Made by a program: the position numbers and the translations under genes
The notes under the pieces: model-generated
What the model was told of the DNA's origin: nothing
The model's input: only the letters and a program-made list of their open reading frames with translations
The model's database searches: none
From: Anseranas semipalmata
Lineage: Eukaryota; Chordata; Aves; Anseriformes; Anseranatidae
DNA: 64,000 bases
Assembly (NCBI GenBank): GCA_013399115.1
Contig: VXAA01003849.1
Coordinates: 1,380,685 to 1,444,684 of the forward strand
Direction of reading: 5' to 3'
In this document: one piece after another, positions 33,281-44,184 of the stretch
Layout of the letters: the number at the start of each line of letters is the position of its first letter
Numbering within the stretch: the stretch's first letter is position 1

Positions 33281-36200
33281 TTCATGTGCCCACTGATTTC
33301 ATGAAGGTAAGACTAATTCTCTATGCTCTACTAATTTTTTTTCTTATACAGAGAAGTTTATAGGCTACTACCTCTTATGGTGACCATGGGAAGATTTCGG
33401 GGTTCAGAGACAGTTCTATGAAGAGTGGTATTTCATTTATAAATTTATTGTAGGTTAAATCAAGTGGAAAAGCTGAAATTCTGGTTAATGGTTATGTTCT
33501 TTGTGTGTACTAAAAGAGGTTATGATGCCATCCTGGAGTGGAATACTATGATAGAGACTATTGGCATCTATAGTGGCAAGGGTAACGTTAATGGGGAGAT
33601 GAGTTGACTAAGATACTTAGATTAGGTAAATGGTGCTTCTTAAAACTGGGTAAGTCTACTTCAATTGGATAACAGGGTTTGAAAAACCTCTGTGGTCATA
33701 ATATAAAAATAGCCTCAACCTTTTGCATTTCCTTTAGCTGGTCATCTAATGCTCAGACTCTACAGCCTGAAGGACAAAAAAGTTTCTGCCTTTTCAAAAA
33801 ATTTTCAGATTAAAATAAAAAAGGATTCTTTTCATTTCTTTTAGAGTGAAATTACAACTTTTATTTGTTTAGCTCTTTGTACAGAGGACAAGAGATCACA
33901 TAAGATTAATTAGTACTTACTGACCACAAACAGTCCAGTCAAAACCCAAAGGGGCATATACAGCCCTAATGTAAAGGGAGGATCAAGAAAGAGAGGAGCA
34001 GCTGCTTTAACTCTTCAGGTGATGTGGAAGCATGTGGGCTAATTGGTGTTTAGTAAAGGAATTAAAATCTTCATACAGACCTTGGTAAATCCACGACTGC
34101 TGTACCATAACTAATACACACAGAGGAATGAACCTGTTACCAAGCACACCAAAAGTTTAATTTCATACCAACAGGTAAGAAAGTGTGTCAGCTGTATTTT
34201 CAATGCATGATTAGAATGAAATTAGCAATTATTTCTTAGGGATTGTTTTACAGAGAATCAGAAGATGTATGGTACGTGTACCATATAATTGGCATCTGTA
34301 TTGCCTCAGGACTGAACTGAGGTAATCCAAGACTCCAGCTAGATAAACTTCCCCTCTTCTGTAAAGGGAAGTTTTCTTTGGTAGGCTGCAGAGTCAGGAT
34401 GAATTGCATAAATATCAGTTTAACTATTTCCAGCTCTTTGGAGGGACTCACTAAATAGTGTAAGAGGGACTTCGTTATTTTCAGGGGTATTTTTTTCATG
34501 TTACTTATTTATTTTGGATTGGGCATAAAGACGGAAGGAATTATGAAGAACTCCAATGATTGCTGTTTCTGTATCAGTCTGGTACTAGGAGATGTATGAA
34601 TGTTCATAGCACAATACAAACAGTTTAAAGAGCATCCCCGAAAGTTGGTACCTCTAAAGCATGCTTGCCACAGGCAAGAGTTGCAATGTGACTTTCAAAG
34701 CTAGCATCTTTCACACATTTTACATAATGCCCATCTCCCTTTCCTATTTGCTGTAACACTTTGGACTCCTCTCTGCTAGTTTTCCACTCCCATGCCAATG
34801 CTTTAGTTCTGCACCGGTTTGCAGCCCCCTGGCTTCCACAGAGCAAAAAGGTCCTCATTGCTTTGTTCTCTCACCTGTCCTGAGAACATGGTCCACCAAA
34901 GCTGGCCTTGCTCCCTACCAAATCCTGCAAACATTTTCTACTGATGGTTTGCAGCACCTCTTGAGCCAAACCTGCTCATGATATCTGTATCTAGAACCTG
35001 CCCCTCTCCCAGGGGTGATTACCCTGGTTTCTGTGCCACTTCCAGTTCTGCAGAGATTGTCTTTCCCCCACAGCCCTGCTTATCACAGTTCAGCCTAAAA
35101 CTGGCCTCACCTGAGCCGATGGATCTGGACTACTCTGGAAAGAGAAAAAGCAGACTTTTCTGTCATTCTGCCATGGTTGCAAGGAGTCTATTAATCCAGC
35201 TGCCCAGGGATGATGATGAGGATTATTCAAATCAATCCAATCTGATAGTCATCCCATGCAAGCAGCCATGGCCTATGGACCCTGTCCCATCCACTTTATC
35301 TCACCCACCATGTTCCTGTTGACTTAAAATAAATATCACTCTCCTCCCATGGCTGCCAGGATGGAGAAAACATTCAGCGCTGGAGATGGGCAGGATGGGA
35401 GCAGTGTTTACAAGGCTTCTCTCATCCCCCAAGAGGTATTACCCTGCACCGTTAGGGACTGAGAATTGCTGCTCTAAGATGGGCTGAAATATGTTCAGTC
35501 TTGATTATTGCAGCATTTTGGTTCCAAAAGATTAATATCAACATATGCTTTAAACACCAATAAAGCAGAACAAAAACCCATGGACGACTTCATCTGTTGT
35601 ATCAGTGTTAATTAGTGAAATAGAGACAAATAAGATTTAGTGGTAAGCATCTCTGGAGAACGAGTATTTTATTGGGGTTGCTATTCCAGTGCTATCTAAA
35701 CTACAAGAACAACAGAGAATTTGATTTAGAGGAGAAGAGAAAAGAGACAAGCAGCTACTCCAGATGTGAATTGCTGGAGAAGGAGAGCTGCACTTTCTCC
35801 TCTCTGGCTGCTGAAGGTTGCCATGTTGTAAATGCCAGTAGTCATTTTGCTCATTTCAGTACACGATGGCCTTGATTTATGTGTCAAATCTGAAAGAGAT
35901 TTCTAGAAAGTCTTCATTAGCCTTGCAGTTGTTGGCAGTCAGGAAAGTCCTTGGCATAAGGAATGTGGCAGACATTAAAGAAAAATTAATAGGATAGTTT
36001 TTGAAAGTAACATGAAACCTCTGAGAAGCCAAGGACACCTCATTCCTCACAGGGAGAAGGAAAAGAGCAGAGTACACAGCATCTTTAAGGTGATTACATG
36101 GTAACTCATCAATAATAGCCTCCCAAGTGCTCATCAGGTCCTTGACACTCGTTTTGCTTTGTACTGTAAAATAATCCTAAAACTAGCTCAGCTGTAATCT

Positions 36201-36376
36201 TAAATCAAAGAGAAGCACTTGTTAGGTGGGTAGGGGGAAGTGATAGTTTGAAGAAACTGAATTTTACAGAAATACAATTGTTGCCTTGCATGAAGGATCA
36301 GCATGCGCTAACATCTCCTTTGAGTGCAGAAGCATCTTGTAAGAATCTGAACACTTATCTTCTTTCTTGTTTTTCT

Positions 36377-36507
<131 letters not shown>

Positions 36508-38892
36508 AATGTAAAAATATACCAGTGCCTATTTTTATATATATATAAAAAAAGCTTTACATGGATGATCTAAAAGAAGGATCTGATCATTTGGACTCGG
36601 TAGCAATCCTCCTACGTCAGAGAGGGGTTTTTAATTAACTTGATGTTCCAGCTATTTTAGTTACCTTTGTAGTTCCAGGTAAAGGCAATATTCACCGCTT
36701 CCCAGCTTCAATTACAGAGCAGTGATGCTCTGCACATTACACCACAGTGCTTCTGTATTCCCATGGCTCAGGAATGAATTTAAAAAAATTACTGTAAACA
36801 TATCTGTTTGAATGGGGAAGTATTTTAAGATGAAAGACAGTATGGGGGAGGAAAATATGGTTGATATTCTGTTAGAAAAAGGTAAAAAACCCAAACCCTG
36901 AAATTATGGATCAGTAAGCATTACTAGAAGTTTAGCTTTATCACTAAAATGCAGCTTGTGGCCTTCATAATTGCTTGCTGAGCAGGGGCAGGGCATCAGC
37001 CCTACATCCCATATGAAGGGTAATGTCTGTGCACGTCATTTGCCTTTATTTTAAAACAGTCTGAAGGCAATTTGTGGCACTGCGAACCAAATAGGAGAGT
37101 CAAGGCTCAGATAGTCTGGTTTCAGCATAGCTGGCCTGGGTGGGGTCCCTTTGTGAGCATGGAGCTGCCAAGCTTGATCACTGAGTAAGCAAGCCATGTT
37201 GTGAAATAAGACTTCCAGAGCTCCATAGGCCATATACTCTCTTTCATTAAATAACATACTGAATTGTCCCTAAGCCAGTCCTAGAGGGTTAGTGGTTTGG
37301 TAGCCAGCCAGCATCTTGTTATAAACTTTCTGGCACAAACTAGTAGTATTTGTAACAAATTCTATTGATGTGTTAATGTAAGGAATTTGGAAACACTCAC
37401 TTGGATGTCCCAAAAGAGGATGAATTTCAGTACTTTCATGACTTATTTCATGAAGAAGATCTTTACTAAAAAACATCAGGACTCGTGCTCAACAAATAAG
37501 CCAGAAAATCACTTGTCTGATTAATGCTGCATGGTGTCTTTTTTTCCAGTCAGTGGGATACCCAAAAGCAGGTCACAAGTATCTTACATATATATATCTG
37601 ACAAATATTTTTTCCTCTGGCTTGATGATAACAGTTTGCACTCAGCATAGCAAAATTCAGATATTGTTGCTTAATAGCTGTTTGCAATGTAACTCACAGG
37701 GTGCTGTTTTTCTACTGCATATTTTCCATAATTGCGTGGATGTGGAAGAATTCTGAAATGGCTGTTTCCAGATGAAAATCAGGCTTTCTGTCTGTAAATA
37801 GTTGCATTACTGGATGCCCTGGTGTCCCTGTAATACCTTAGTGGAACTCAAGAGGCTCTGTAAAGTGGTAAAAGTATGCTAAGGCATACGACTGAGTGCT
37901 TCTAGCTTGAAAGCTTGGCTTGGCAAAGTCTTGTACATATGACTGAAATTTGGCTTTTGCGGCTGTGTGTTCCCCAAACGGGGTGAGAATTTTCCTGAAA
38001 TAAACACATATTATAAAGCATTCTTGAGGATTCTTGGTACTCCAGTTTCTTCTCTGTAGGTAGGACAATTATTTACATGGTGTTTTGAGGCCACCATGAA
38101 CATCTGAGTCTGCTGTGTTGTGTAAGAGCCAACATCTGCAGTGATGGCTTCCTTGCAGAGCTTAGGAAGGAGGTTGCTCTGACATCTGTATTTGGCTGAA
38201 GAACTTTCTAAGTACATTATGGCTTGTAAGAAAGGGCTCCACAAACCCAAATTCCTATTTTAGGAACAGTGTAGTAATGGTATCCGGAGTACCTCATGAG
38301 GTGTCTTTTCTGGACAGCAGGAAGGTTTCAGAAGGGTTCTTATCCATTTAGACAAATCATGCAAGGCTTAAGTAAAACACATGGAGATGTGGTGGCATCT
38401 GGTAGCATATACTAAGTATCCCGATTTATCCCATAGCAAAGTCAAGCATTTCTCTTTGTTACCATATCTGCAAGTTATGGTTAATTCTTGGTATAGTGGA
38501 ATTTTTTATGGGTGAAGTAGGGTTGTTTTTTTTTTTTTTTTTTTTTTTGGCTTATAGGAGTTATTGGATGCAATGACTTGTGTGGCTAATTCATGAGTCA
38601 GTGTTTAGGAGCCAAGGATGATGGTTAATTTTGGCAAAAGTTATTAATAAAATAAAACAGGTGCCCAGCACGACATTTTAAGGTCCTGGAAGAATCAGCC
38701 TGCTTTCACAAGGAAATAAAACATGGTGAGTCTTTTGCTAGGTTAGCTGTTATGCCAGAAGCACATCGTTCACAGGGCTTACCTCTGTGAATGAGTTACA
38801 TATGGAGAAAGAGAGAGTTTTAAACAAGAGCTGACTTACACAATGCGTGCCAGAGGATACCTCATGTAGTGAAGGGAATAGTCTTCTCTCTC
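36508..38892. other. Gene-free unique stretch
   Basis: No gene or assignable repeat is seen apart from a T23 run at 38526-38548. The largest frames are under 80 codons. A pyrimidine stretch ends in an AG dinucleotide at 37548-37549 and looks like a 3' splice site, but no convincing 5' splice site pairs with it. Confidence 0.5.
38526..38548. repeat. Poly(T) run of 23 bases
   Basis: An uninterrupted T23 run. The sequence to its right carries no complement of a polyadenylation signal, so it is not supported as the tail of a minus-strand retroposon. Confidence 0.9.
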
Positions 38893-39060
38893 CTTTTCTT
38901 TTCTTTTCTTTTCTTTTCTTTTCTTTTCTTTTCTTTTCTTTTCTTTTCTTTTCTTTTCTTTTCTTTTCTTTTCTTTTCTTTTCTTTTCTTTTCTTTTCTT
39001 TTCTTTTCTTTTCTCTTCTCTTCTCTTCTCTTCTCTTCTCTTCTCTTCTCTTCTCTTCTC
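38893..39060. repeat. Compound microsatellite (CTTTT)24 then (CTCTT)10
   Basis: Perfect CTTTT pentamers run from 38893 to about 39013 and change abruptly into CTCTT pentamers to 39060, keeping the five-base period. A single T-to-C change within one unit, spread by slippage, would give this structure. The whole 168 bases are pyrimidine on the plus strand. The minus strand reads KRKEK-type and REEKR-type repeats within a 152-codon frame. That frame is an artefact of the repeat and its flanks. Confidence 0.98.
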
Positions 39061-39478
39061 TAGCCTTTTTTTTCCCCCTGTGTTGCACATGGGCTGTCCA
39101 TGCTTTCAGACTCTGGTTATGTCTATTCAGATGAGTATGGACAAATCTAAGCACCTCTTCTTGGACCTGAGGGTGTGTGAGCCAGCTTTCGGCTGGCTGT
39201 GTTAGCATTTAATTAGTGCAGTGCTGTTGCTGAGATGATTCATTCTTTCTCCCAGCAGGATTTATTCACTCAAAGCATGCCGTGGCCCCTGGGATGCAGC
39301 AGGGATCTGACTGGAGTGCTCAGACTATGGGCAAAGTCTGAATAACTGCCTACGCTCATCCATGTAGATATACTTTGTGGGCTTCTGTGTGCAGGGACTG
39401 GAGCCTGTGCTTGAGGTGGGTACCCATGACTGCAGCCCACTGAGGAGTGGTCCAGACCTATAGAGTAACCTACGTTGG

Positions 39479-39545
39479 AGGGACATCTGGAGACGACCTA
39501 CTACACCCCTGTTTTATGAAGGTCAGGGCAACCTCAATATTAGAT
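39479..39545 (-). mobile_element. CR1 LINE 3' end relic, antisense
   Basis: The plus-strand 'ggagggacatctggagacga' then 'cctactacacccctgtt' and 'aaggtcagggcaacct' follow the reverse complement of a CR1 3' UTR (ggaagggacctctggagatcatctagtccaacccctgct...gcagggtcacct). It is short and diverged. It lies immediately left of a CR1 piece in the opposite orientation, so the two are separate insertions or parts rearranged by inversion. Confidence 0.55.
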
Positions 39546-39634
39546 TAAGTTTCTCAGAACCAGCCCAGCAGAGTGCTATATTGTAATCATCTCAACTAAG
39601 AGCATCTCTGTGGAGCTGTATTAGTGAGAGGACA

Positions 39635-40215
39635 GACAGCAGGTTGCAGGTAGTGATTATTCCCCTCAGCTCAGCACTGGTGAGGGGTTGTTTGGAGTAC
39701 TGAGTGCAGTTTTGTGTTTCTCAGTGCAAGAAAGTGCATTGACCACCTGGAGCAAGTCCAGTGGAGGGGCCACCAAGATGGTTGGGGGTTGGAGTGAGTG
39801 ATGCAGAAGGAGAGGCTGAGGTACCTGTTTTTTTGTTTTGTTTTGTTTTGTTTTCTTTTGTTTTGTTTTTTAGCCTGGAGAAGAGATGGGTGTCACCTCT
39901 CACTTCTGTCTGCAGCTACCTATTGGGATGTTGTAGACAAGAAGAATCTAGCCTCTTCTTGGAGACACACAGTGAGAGGGCAAAAGGCAGCAGACACAAC
40001 TTGGAAGACAGGAAATTCCAGTTAGCTAGTAAGAAATGTTTTTCACTGTAAGAGCAGCAAATGTTGGAGCAGTTGGCTCAGGAGATGGTGAAGTCTCCAT
40101 CCTTGGAACTGCCCAGAAATTAAAATTCCTGAGTGAGCTGATTTAGTTGATCTTGCTGGGGTTGGACTAGGTGGCGTCCCCTTCTTGTTCTATTCCTTCT
40201 ATGTTCTTTCTGACA
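39635..40215 (+). mobile_element. CR1 LINE, old 3' fragment with internal T/G expansion
   Basis: The segment 'gattattcccctcagctcag', 'cactggtgaggggttgtttg', 'gagtactgagtgcagtttt', and later 'agcctggagaagagatgggt' follows the CR1 ORF2 C-terminal coding order (tattcccctctactcagcactggtgagg...gagtactgtgtccagttctgg...cagcctggagaagagaagg). The 3' part has 'gtctccatccttgga' and 'ggggttggactaggtg', as in CR1 3' ends. Many substitutions and frameshifts show great age. A T/G-rich expansion interrupts it at 39828-39871. Confidence 0.82.
39828..39871. repeat. (TTTTG)n expansion inside a CR1 relic
   Basis: About 44 bases of TTTTG units with one TTTTC unit. It sits where related CR1 copies read 'gagctgggtctgttcagcctgg', so a short T/G-rich part of the element has probably expanded by slippage after insertion. 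Confidence 0.85.
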
Positions 40216-40410
40216 TAAATTATTTTGTAATTCTGTAATGCACAATAGATCAGCACTGTCTTAAAAGAAACCCTGCACCTAATAGGCAAAGATGTGTGAG
40301 CACAAGTCTCCTTCTTGGAGAGAACTGAGGAAGTGGGAGGGCAGGGAACATGGTAGTAGATCTACACAAGCTGTTTTTTAATGGAATATCCTCCCTCCTA
40401 TATTAATATA

Positions 40411-40486
40411 CAAGCAAGCAAGAAGCAAGCAAGCAAACAAACAAACACTAAAAGCCAAACAAACAAACAACAAACAAAAAACAAAG
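40411..40486. repeat. (AAGC)n / (AAAC)n low complexity
   Basis: CAAG tetramers change into CAAA tetramers over about 75 bases with a short unique interruption. It is an imperfect tetranucleotide microsatellite. Confidence 0.88.
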
Positions 40487-41745
40487 GAAGATAAAGCAAA
40501 AATGTTTTAGATTAATCAACATTTTATACAATTTAGTATAGTATTTTTCAATCTCAGCTTATGTTACCTTTTTCTCATTTTGATTACTAAAACACAAAAA
40601 CAATTTCCTGAATAAAAATGCCTTCTAAAGCAGATGCTGAAATGTGCAAATGTAAAGATGCTGAAGTAAATATTTTACTTTAAATTCTAACCCTGTTTTA
40701 GCATCATTGTAATGGAAGGTGAGGCAGGACTTTGAGACACTGTCTAGGCCATCTTCTGATGGCCTGATTTAGACTGTTTCCAGCAAATGTACTTCTATCT
40801 GGTATGTTTTTGTCAGATATCAGGACGCAATTTCTCTACTTCTTCTCTTCATGCCACAGTAAACTATAGTGAAGTCAATAGCTGTCCTGGCAGCAAAGTA
40901 GAAATGAATGAGACTCTATTTTCAGACCTCTAAGACAGCCACTGAGCCATCCTTTGGAAAATACTGGTGTCAGGGAGGTCTTGTTAAGTGGTGTTGGGTT
41001 TCCAAAGGAGCAAAGAAACAGACTACTGTATGCTTGAACATTTCGCGCTGACTTTCTGTGAAGTGACGAGGATAGCTTCCCTGGAGGGCAGCCTAACTGT
41101 GGGGGTGAGATTAAATAGCTGAATCTACCTCTCCTAAATACCTTGCCAAAGATATTTCTGCTTCTCTTCTCTGTTTCAGTGCCTGCTTGTTGGAACTTCT
41201 GCTGGCACTGAGGTTTGGTTAACGTGGTAGCAAGCCCTACCACCAGGGTCCCCTGCCACTTGAAAGTATATATTTAAAGGCAATCTTGAATCCGGAAGGG
41301 AAGAAGGAAGAGAGTGTAATGCTGTGCTGTTTCAGCTGCTAATTGTGCCCAGATTAGTTAATTAGATAATTAACATAAGAATGTTCTCTTTTCATATTAG
41401 AGCATCGTACATTTACAATAGAGCTGTTCATAAGTAGAGTGCTATGCTGTGGGAAACACTAATTAATTTCGCAAATTTGGACCTTTAATTGCTAAAGTGC
41501 TGTGCTTTCTCAATGTTTGTTTTAGAGTAATGTTAACTGATTACTGTCTGTTCGGAGAAGTATTTATTCTCCCTGCCAGTTGGACACATTCCTCTTGCTG
41601 TTCAACCAGAATCCTGGTTTACTGCAGTATGAACTGCATTACACTTCAGAGGAGCCTGCAAGAGATGAGGCTGCCTAAAAGCCCAGATGATGTTGGATTC
41701 CCTACCCACAGAGAGCAGTGCATCTCATCATTTCCAGTTGTGACC
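40487..41745. other. Gene-free unique stretch with ATTA-rich segment
   Basis: No gene is recognised. The minus strand has a 122-codon frame at 40875-41243 without a domain or a codon-level sign of coding. The part at about 41335-41500 is rich in TTAATTAG, TAATTAAC and CTAATTAATTTCGC strings. By eye these look like homeodomain-binding noncoding DNA and not a simple repeat. Confidence 0.5.
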
Positions 41746-41749
41746 TGTC

Positions 41750-41990
41750 CTGGTCAGACGTCTTTGCTGCCTCTACACTAGATTATTACAACAAAATTCA
41801 TCCTGGCTTGAAAGCAGGATGTGAAAAAGCTGCAGCTGGCAGATGCAGCCACCCACTTCCTTTGCAGCAGTTCTCAGAATACATCAATCCATGCACCAGG
41901 CACTTTGCTGCTTCCCTAATGATCTCTCTGGGTCAATTTTCAAGTGCTGGGGCTGGATTCTCAGAAGCACTTAACGTAAGTCAGGGGAAA
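41750..41990 (+). mobile_element. L2-clade LINE relic, reverse transcriptase C-terminal part
   Basis: Translation with one frameshift gives TLDYYNKIHPGLKAG (41774-41818), then KLQLADAATHFL in the shifted frame (41827-41862), then INPCTRHFAAS. This parallels the conserved 'LDYCNALYLGL ... KLQLVQNAAARLL ... HITPVLxxLHWLP' block of L2/CR1-L3-type elements, in the same order and with similar spacing. The block is followed near 41948-41980 by 'ggctggattctcagaagcac', which resembles another common sauropsid repeat end. The element is dead, and its ends and exact family are uncertain. Confidence 0.55.
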
Positions 41991-42504
41991 TGTCAGCAAT
42001 GTCTGCACAATCTTGATGGTCTCCTCCTTGGATCCTAGCTCCCTCTGTCTCAAGAGGATTAGATCTATGGGCAGCTCTGTGGTGCAGGCACCATACACAC
42101 CTCCTTTTGAGGTTGTGCCACTGCTCAATGAAGAATTCAACAGTTACTGAACCAGAAAGCAAGCAAGCCATGATGGGACTCTTTTGCCCAATAAGACTAG
42201 CATTTGCTTAAGTGAAGGGAAACATGGGTTTGCTCCCTGTTCCAAGGCTTCTTTATGCAACTCGTGCAAAGCCTTTGAGGTAGGAAAACAGAATATAAGT
42301 CTTCCATATCTTCAGTGGATACTTTCATCACTTAGCTATCAAGTAGGAAACAAGATGTGGCCATTTCTCTTCTCATGTGTGTGGAAGTGGCCCACCACTC
42401 CCACCCTGTTGTATCTGTGCAAGGAAACACAAAAACTTCTAAATTAGGAAAAAAACTGTGATGCCATGTCTTCTAGGAGCAACTAGAAGGCAAGATTTAA
42501 GACA

Positions 42505-43311
42505 TCTCTTTATTGGAGCACTGGGCAATCATCAATGGCATGACGTTCAGCTAAGATAAATGCTGGGTTCTGCAGCTGGGGCGTAGAAATATTGGACACG
42601 GGTACAATCTGGCAGAGGAGTGGCTGGAGAGCAGCTCAGCAGAAAGGGACCTGGGGGTGCTGGTCGACAGCAGGCTCAGTGTGAGCCAGCAGCGTGCCCT
42701 GGCAGCCAGGAGGGCAAACCGCGTTGTGGGGTGCATTAAACACAGCACAGCCAGCTGGTCAAAAGAGGTGATTCTGCCACCATATTTAGGGTTGGCGTGG
42801 CCTTATCTTGAATATTGGGCTCCACAATATAAAAAGGATGTTGAGGTCCTTGAAAGCGTCCAGAGGAGGCCAACAGAGCTGGTAAAAGGGCAGGAAGGCA
42901 TGTCCCATGTGGAGAGGGGGAGGACACTCGGGTTGTCAGGTCTGGAGAAAAGAAGGCTCAGAGGCGATCTCGCTGCTCTCTGTAACTCCCTGAGCAGGGG
43001 AAGGGGAGAGGGAGGTGCCGGTCTCTGCTCCCTGGTCACCAATGACAGGACACGAGGGAACGGCACAAAGCCGAGCCAGGGGAGGTTCGGGCTGGATAGT
43101 AGGAGAGATTTCTTTACCGTGAGGGTGGTCAAACAGTGGAACAGGCTTCCTAGTGAGGTGGTTGATGCCCCATGCCTGTCAGTGTTCAGGAGGCATTTGG
43201 ATAATGCCCTCATTAATGTGCTTTAACTTTTGGTTAGCCCTGAAGTGGTCAGGCAGTTGGACTAGATCATCTTTGTAAGTCCCTTCCAGTCAATCTATTC
43301 TATTCTATTAT
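42505..43311 (+). mobile_element. CR1 LINE, 5'-truncated, best-preserved copy in window
   Basis: This 5'-truncated CR1 copy keeps the ORF2 C-terminal part (223 codons open) and the 3' UTR ('cagttggactagatcatctt', 'cccttccagt'). It ends in an ATTCT-type terminal repeat (tctattctattctatta). The coding frame starts upstream with LEHWAIINGMTFS and is broken once by TAA at 42552-42554, where the family usually has a lysine codon. The rest of the frame runs to the natural stop at 43224-43226. The long surviving frame suggests that it is the youngest CR1 insertion here. It cannot move by itself because the endonuclease and the main reverse transcriptase core are missing. Confidence 0.96.
42555..43226 (+). 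pseudogene. CR1 ORF2 C-terminal fragment (reverse transcriptase polyprotein remnant)
   Basis: A 223-codon open frame encodes the part of CR1 ORF2 downstream of the reverse transcriptase catalytic core. Diagnostic pieces are EEWLESSSAERDLGVLVDSR, LEKRRLRGDLAAL, NDRTRGNGTKPSQGRF, NRLPSEVVDAPCLSVF and the terminal RRHLDNALINVL. Full CR1 ORF2 is roughly 900-1000 residues, so about three quarters is absent. A small in-frame deletion seems to have removed about four residues at LEYWAPQYKKD, where the family usually has LEYCVQFWAPQ. An in-frame TAA just upstream closes the frame on the left. It is not a host gene, and any transcript would be read-through. Confidence 0.95.
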
Positions 43312-43468
43312 CTTTTTCTACTGGCTGACAGAGCTGCAGTAGAGCTGTAGACCCCAAGCCAAAGTATTTACTGCATTACACAGAGAGCTTAGCTGACTAA
43401 CTCAGCACATTTGGGTCTAACCTGAACAGAAGATGTCTATGCCACTTTCTAAGTATAGCCCATAATTC

Positions 43469-43485
43469 TTTTTTTTTTTTTTTTT
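43469..43485. repeat. Poly(T) run of 17 bases
   Basis: An uninterrupted T17 run about 160 bases after the end of the CR1 copy. CR1 does not use poly(A) tails, so it is unrelated to that insertion. Confidence 0.88.
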
Positions 43486-44008
43486 AAATCTTCTTGTGTG
43501 TGAGAACTGACTCAACTGAATAAAAGTCCTACCTGAAGAGTTTCAAGTTAGCCATTCAATCAGTAAACCCGTGTCAGCAAAACTCAGATACCCAAACTAA
43601 TTACAAGGACAGACTTTAAATAAGAATATTCAACCTTTTTCATGTCTTTCACTGATTTTTCCAGTACCTTAATCATCTTTGATAAGGGAAATGGAATAGA
43701 AATGAATAAAAATACAGGCTGAATAGATGCATGTGATGTTATATTTAAAGCAGGCTCAGTAATCTTCAGAAATGAGCACAAATCTCTCCACTGCGATCTT
43801 TGCAAGATCCCCAAAAGCACCTTGTACCTCAGCAACATCTCTGTGAGAAACAAGAAGAAAATATGTCAGTAATTGTGGGATGAAGATGAAGGGTGCAGAA
43901 AAAGGCCTTTAGTAAGGGAGGGGTAACATGACAGTAGAAACTACATGATACATGTACTTGTTACTCATGTTTTACTTTCTGCCTAAACTGCTTCTGTTTT
44001 CATTGCAG

Positions 44009-44184
44009 GCTTTAAGATGCAATCATTCATCAAGGCAACAGTTCAAAGCTGCCAATTGGAAGACAAAACTTTGCCCAGTAGCAGAAGAAAATGAAGAATT
44101 CAAGGATAAGTCTGAATCAGATTACAAGGACCTTGAAAAGCCTACAGAAAATTATGGCCTGCTGATATGAGACTTTTAATTTAA
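44009..44184 (+). other. Candidate exon (unrecognised), low confidence
   Basis: A 176-base interval is preceded by a strong 3' splice site (ctgcttctgttttcattgcag ending at 44008) and followed by a reasonable 5' splice site (ttaa then gtaagg at 44185). The frame entering directly from the splice site is open for 53 codons to TGA at 44168-44170. It encodes a hydrophilic, acidic tail with pieces such as EENEEFKDKSESDYKDLEKP. No family is recognised. It could be a terminal or penultimate coding exon, an exon of a long noncoding RNA, or chance. Splice-like motifs are common in 64 kb, so this stays a hypothesis. Confidence 0.22.

Larger units (their letters stand above)
25791..36376. other. Gene-free unique stretch, AT-rich
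   Basis: No gene is recognised over about 10.6 kb. An A-rich (AAAC)n-like patch lies at 26214-26275 and a T-rich patch at 33203-33280. The GC-richer part at 28.9-29.9 kb has frames up to 153 codons on the minus strand and 106 on the plus strand, overlapping each other and with no recognisable domain. The segment at 34.98-35.32 kb has a 114-codon frame, also unrecognised. A perfect small hairpin sits at 27880-27898. Confidence 0.5.

Noticed and set aside
38750..39208. 152-codon minus-strand frame with lysine/arginine/glutamate repeats
   Set aside because: It is a translation of the (CTTTT)n/(CTCTT)n microsatellite and its flanks. The same tract is open in several frames on both strands.
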